A DNA stretch of 25,409 bases from JBMNOI01 sp050942995. Its GTDB lineage: Bacteria; Chloroflexota; Anaerolineae; UBA1429. The notes below the pieces were generated by a model. It worked only from the letters and a program-made list of their open reading frames with translations, was not told the origin of the DNA and did no database searches. The stretch covers positions 1 through 25,409 of the forward strand of contig JBMNOI010000053.1 of assembly GCA_050942995.1 (NCBI GenBank), read 5' to 3'. This document shows, piece by piece, positions 23,721-25,409 of this stretch; positions within the stretch are counted from its first letter, which is position 1, and each line of letters starts with the position of its first letter. Both the position numbers and the translations under genes were made by a program.

Positions 23721-23786
23721 CTCAGTACTGAGCCCTCATCCCGGCCCCTCCCCCACACGTGTGGGGGAGGGGCCGGGATGAGGGCT
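23721..23786. repeat. Twin perfect palindromes, 12 bp and 56 bp, overlapping
   Basis: CTCAGTACTGAG (23721-23732) is a perfect palindrome. It overlaps by two bases a perfect, loop-less 56-bp palindrome (23731-23786, centre ACACGTGT) with arms containing CCCTCATCCCGGCCCCTCCC. Neither strand has a following T-tract. The arm composition resembles abundant dispersed palindromic repeats known from environmental genomes. It lies in the gap between the GNAT gene and selD, upstream of the selD promoter. Confidence 0.8.
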
Positions 23787-23911
23787 AAAAGCAGCCATAC
23801 GGATGTACAGTCTCTAAATGCAATTTTCCCGGGTTGGAGGCAGGCCCCGTTGCCCGCCCCGGTTCATCGGCGATGGGCCGCTCAAAGGAGCCCCCGGTCG
23901 ACCTTCCCCGT

Positions 23912-24904
23912 CTACCTTTGGGAAGGCACGGAGTGAGGCGATATCTCTCGCGCCAGGTGCAACGTCTCGGACATGACACGGTAACCCAGCGATGTATATA
24001 ACCCCAATGCGCCCTCGTTTGTAGCCCGCACCTGTAGATGCGCCTCGTGCAGACCATGGGCGCGTAGATACTCCAGTCCGCGGATGATAAGACAGCGGGC
24101 GATGCCCCGCCCCCGCCAGGGCACCAGAGTAAAGATCTCTTCTGTATAACCGCCACGCCGTTCGCTGACCCGATTCGGATCCCAGTAGACCATCACGTTG
24201 CCCACCAGATAGCTCCCGTCGAACGCCGCAAAGGTGGTGCCCACCGCCCAGTGGGGTGAGGTCATGAAATAGTCCAGCCCGTCACGCGTCCAGGGCGATT
24301 CGGGAAACGCGGCGTTACGCGCGTTCAGGTAGGCGTCTCGCTCATCGGGCGAGGCCATCTTCCACTCGCACACGTCGATACCGACCGGCGCCGGCACGAC
24401 GTCGATCGGCTCGGCCAGATCACGAGTCATAGCATAGGCGCTGGCCCGATGGACAAAGCCGTGAGAAAGGGCGTAAGCGATGGCCGGCTTCTCCGTAGCG
24501 ACGCATTCCAGCGTCAATTCGGTGCGACGGGGCGGCAACGCGGCCGTCACCTCGGCGGCGCGGGTCAGCAAAGCCTCTAACAGAACGTCGGCGACCGATC
24601 GGGCCGCCTCTACAGGCAGGTCGGGGTCTGTCTTGAGAGCGGCCCACAACCGGTGGGGGATATCCGCGCCGGCAGCAGCATCCGCCGCGCCGGGAAAGAA
24701 GGGGGCATAACCCCGCAGGACGCCGGCCTCATCCACAGCGCAGAGGATGTTGCGCCCTCCCTCAAAGCCGGGGTGAGCGTAAACATCCGGCCCCACCACC
24801 TGCGCACCGGGGTAACGGGCGGCATAGCACAGCTGCAGGGCCAGTACCGCCACGCCGTCGGCAGGATCGTAAGGACGCACGGTCACATGACGCATATCAA
24901 GCAT
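23912..24904 (-). CDS. GNAT family N-acetyltransferase (tandem domains)
   Basis: This 330-residue protein transfers an acetyl group from acetyl-CoA to an unknown amine. It looks like two GNAT units: a divergent N-terminal one (MRHVTVRPYDPADGVAVLAL through LECVATEKPAIAYALSHGFVH) and a canonical C-terminal one with TEEIFTLVPWRGRGIA (acetyl-CoA loop, about 264-269) and ATNEGALGLYTSLGYR (about 296-309). ATG 24904 has AAGGAG four bases upstream; an ATG three codons later is the alternative. An intrinsic terminator lies 54 bp upstream, preceded by an 18-codon upstream ORF, so expression is probably controlled by attenuation. Such control is known for antibiotic-resistance genes, which makes drug acetylation a candidate role, but this is inference. 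Confidence 0.85.
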   Translation of the reverse strand: MLDMRHVTVRPYDPADGVAVLALQLCYAARYPGAQVVGPDVYAHPGFEGGRNILCAVDEAGVLRGYAPFFPGAADAAAGADIPHRLWAALKTDPDLPVEAARSVADVLLEALLTRAAEVTAALPPRRTELTLECVATEKPAIAYALSHGFVHRASAYAMTRDLAEPIDVVPAPVGIDVCEWKMASPDERDAYLNARNAAFPESPWTRDGLDYFMTSPHWAVGTTFAAFDGSYLVGNVMVYWDPNRVSERRGGYTEEIFTLVPWRGRGIARCLIIRGLEYLRAHGLHEAHLQVRATNEGALGLYTSLGYRVMSETLHLAREISPHSVPSQR

Positions 24905-24957
24905 GTTTCTCCTTACGGAATCGAATTGGAATCGATGAACCAGCGGCTCCCGGGCAC

Positions 24958-24992
24958 AAAAAACGGCCACGGGGACGATGCGCCCACGGCCG
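24958..24992 (-). terminator. Intrinsic terminator in the GNAT leader (attenuator)
   Basis: On the minus strand, CGGCCGTGGG (24992-24983) pairs with CCCGTGGCCG (24973-24964; 10 pairs, two of them G-U) around a 9-nt loop, followed at once by TTTTTT (24963-24958). It lies after the upstream ORF and before the GNAT ribosome binding site. An alternative pairing, CACGGC (25015-25010) with GCCGTG (24990-24985), would break the terminator stem. Confidence 0.75.
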
Positions 24993-25019
24993 CGAGATAG
25001 ATGGTGGATGCCGTGTCGT

Positions 25020-25076
25020 CTAGAGGCGGTCAGCGAGGCGCATCACAAACCGGGAAGTAGAGCATGTTGTCTTCAT
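25020..25076 (-). CDS. Upstream ORF / leader peptide of 18 residues before the GNAT gene
   Basis: ATG at 25076 opens a frame encoding MKTTCSTSRFVMRLADRL, ending at TAG (25022-25020). AAAAGGAGG (AGGAGG at 25090-25085) stands eight bases before the ATG, one of the strongest Shine-Dalgarno sites in the window. A promoter lies about 45 bp upstream and an intrinsic terminator starts 27 nt after the stop. This is the arrangement of ribosome-sensing leader peptides. The peptide is Thr/Ser-rich, then has three Arg residues (R9, R13, R17). I do not recognise the peptide. Its small size means coding cannot be proven from sequence alone. Confidence 0.6.
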   Translation of the reverse strand: MKTTCSTSRFVMRLADRL

Positions 25077-25127
25077 AGGGTACGCCTCCTTTTACGTGGT
25101 ATACGGCCCATTACATCGACGGCGGGG

Positions 25128-25136
25128 ATTATAACA
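25128..25136 (-). promoter_or_regulatory. Extended -10 promoter for the leader peptide / GNAT transcript
   Basis: On the minus strand: TGTTATAAT (25136-25128), an extended -10 (TGn) with a perfect TATAAT. No good -35 is present, as is common for extended -10 promoters. The start is expected near 25121. Confidence 0.6.
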
Positions 25137-25171
25137 CAAAACACAGAAGGACAAACTCGCTCATCGTTCCT

Positions 25172-25200
25172 TTGACACCCGCCGCGCCATCTCTTATCCT
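25172..25200 (+). promoter_or_regulatory. Promoter for the LOG-family gene
   Basis: Perfect TTGACA (25172-25177), 17 bp, TATCCT (25195-25200). The predicted start near 25207 is about 27 nt before ATG 25234. It is divergent from the GNAT leader promoter. Confidence 0.75.
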
Positions 25201-25233
25201 CAGGCGCAGATGACTCCCCATGGAGATGACGAG

Positions 25234-25409
25234 ATGCGCATCTGTGTGTATTGCTCTTCCAGCGCAGTGGTAGACGAGGCCCATGTGGCGGCGGCGCGCG
25301 AATTGGGTGCCCTGATCGCCGCACGCGGGCACTCGCTGGTGTTCGGCGGCTGCCACGTCGGGCTGATGGGCGACGTCGCCCAGGCGGTCAAAGAGGGAGG
25401 CGGGCAGGT
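25234..25409 (+). CDS. LOG family (lysine-decarboxylase-like nucleotide phosphoribohydrolase) protein, 3'-truncated by the window edge
   Basis: The first 58 codons are visible: MRICVYCSSSAVVDEAHVAAA, followed by RELGALIAARGHSLVFGGCHVGLMGDVAQAVKEGGG. This matches the N-terminal Rossmann half of LOG/TIGR00730 proteins, which hydrolyse cytokinin or purine nucleoside 5'-monophosphates to the free base. The phosphate-binding GG-x3-GLMG is present (GGCHVGLMG). The downstream PGGxGT motif would lie outside the window. ATG 25234 has GGAG at 25222-25225 and its own promoter. Confidence 0.85.
   Translation, partial: MRICVYCSSSAVVDEAHVAAARELGALIAARGHSLVFGGCHVGLMGDVAQAVKEGGGQ

Noticed and set aside
22724..23731. 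Plus-strand open frame of 335 codons over selD
   Set aside because: It is antisense to selD, low-complexity and Gly/His/Gln-rich. The selD frame has clear family motifs.

Overview
The window is 25.4 kb of compact, high-GC bacterial chromosome with short intergenic gaps, strong TTGACA/TATAAT-type promoters, many intrinsic terminators and two kinds of perfect palindromic repeat. The gene complement suggests a Chloroflexota (Anaerolineae-like) bacterium: a coiled-coil C4 zinc-ribbon protein, an ATPase with a PD40 propeller, threonine/proline-rich lipoproteins, a stand-alone B12-type radical SAM protein, and widespread GTG/TTG starts. That placement is an inference from gene style, not a database result. 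Nothing looks like a phage, an IS element or a CRISPR array.

Region 1 (1-8.8 kb, + strand) is a surface-polysaccharide locus interrupted by housekeeping genes. It starts with the 3' part of a Wzx-type flippase. asnS follows, with a promoter that overlaps the flippase stop codon, then tRNA-Lys(TTT) with a textbook promoter and terminator. Next come a small four-helix membrane protein and a tandem-repeat FxLyD-like lipoprotein whose frame is broken by two compensating shifts. Two GT4 glycosyltransferases and a polyprenyl-phosphate sugar-1-phosphate transferase (overlapping the second glycosyltransferase by ATGA) complete the polysaccharide set.

Region 2 (8.9-14.8 kb) holds a YgeY-family M20 hydrolase (+), a convergent class-C beta-lactamase-like serine hydrolase (-), and a + strand pair: the zinc-ribbon coiled-coil protein and an ATPase-TM-PD40 propeller protein.

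Region 3 (14.8-19.2 kb, - strand) is one tight operon read from 19145 downward: B12-type radical SAM protein, pgeF, yggS, proC, yggT. The overlaps or gaps are a 4-bp ATGA overlap (radical SAM/pgeF), 47 bp (pgeF/yggS), 18 bp (yggS/proC) and a 4-bp ATGA overlap (proC/yggT). It is divergent from rsgA (+), with back-to-back promoters.

Region 4 (20.2-25.4 kb, mostly - strand) contains single genes, most with their own visible promoter: an iron-sulfur aldo/keto reductase, a SanA/YdcF-like DUF218 protein, selD, and a tandem GNAT acetyltransferase. The start of a LOG-family gene runs off the right edge on the + strand.

Two observations stand out. First, selD has an in-frame TGA exactly at the catalytic Cys/Sec position, followed by a hairpin, so it appears to encode a selenoprotein of 366 residues. 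A conventional ORF call loses its first 56 residues. Second, the leader of the GNAT gene carries an 18-codon upstream ORF with a near-perfect Shine-Dalgarno, followed by an intrinsic terminator before the GNAT start. This is the layout of a ribosome-mediated attenuator, possibly an antibiotic-sensing one. The coexistence of a Sec-type SelD and a YgeY-family hydrolase points to a selenium-using organism.
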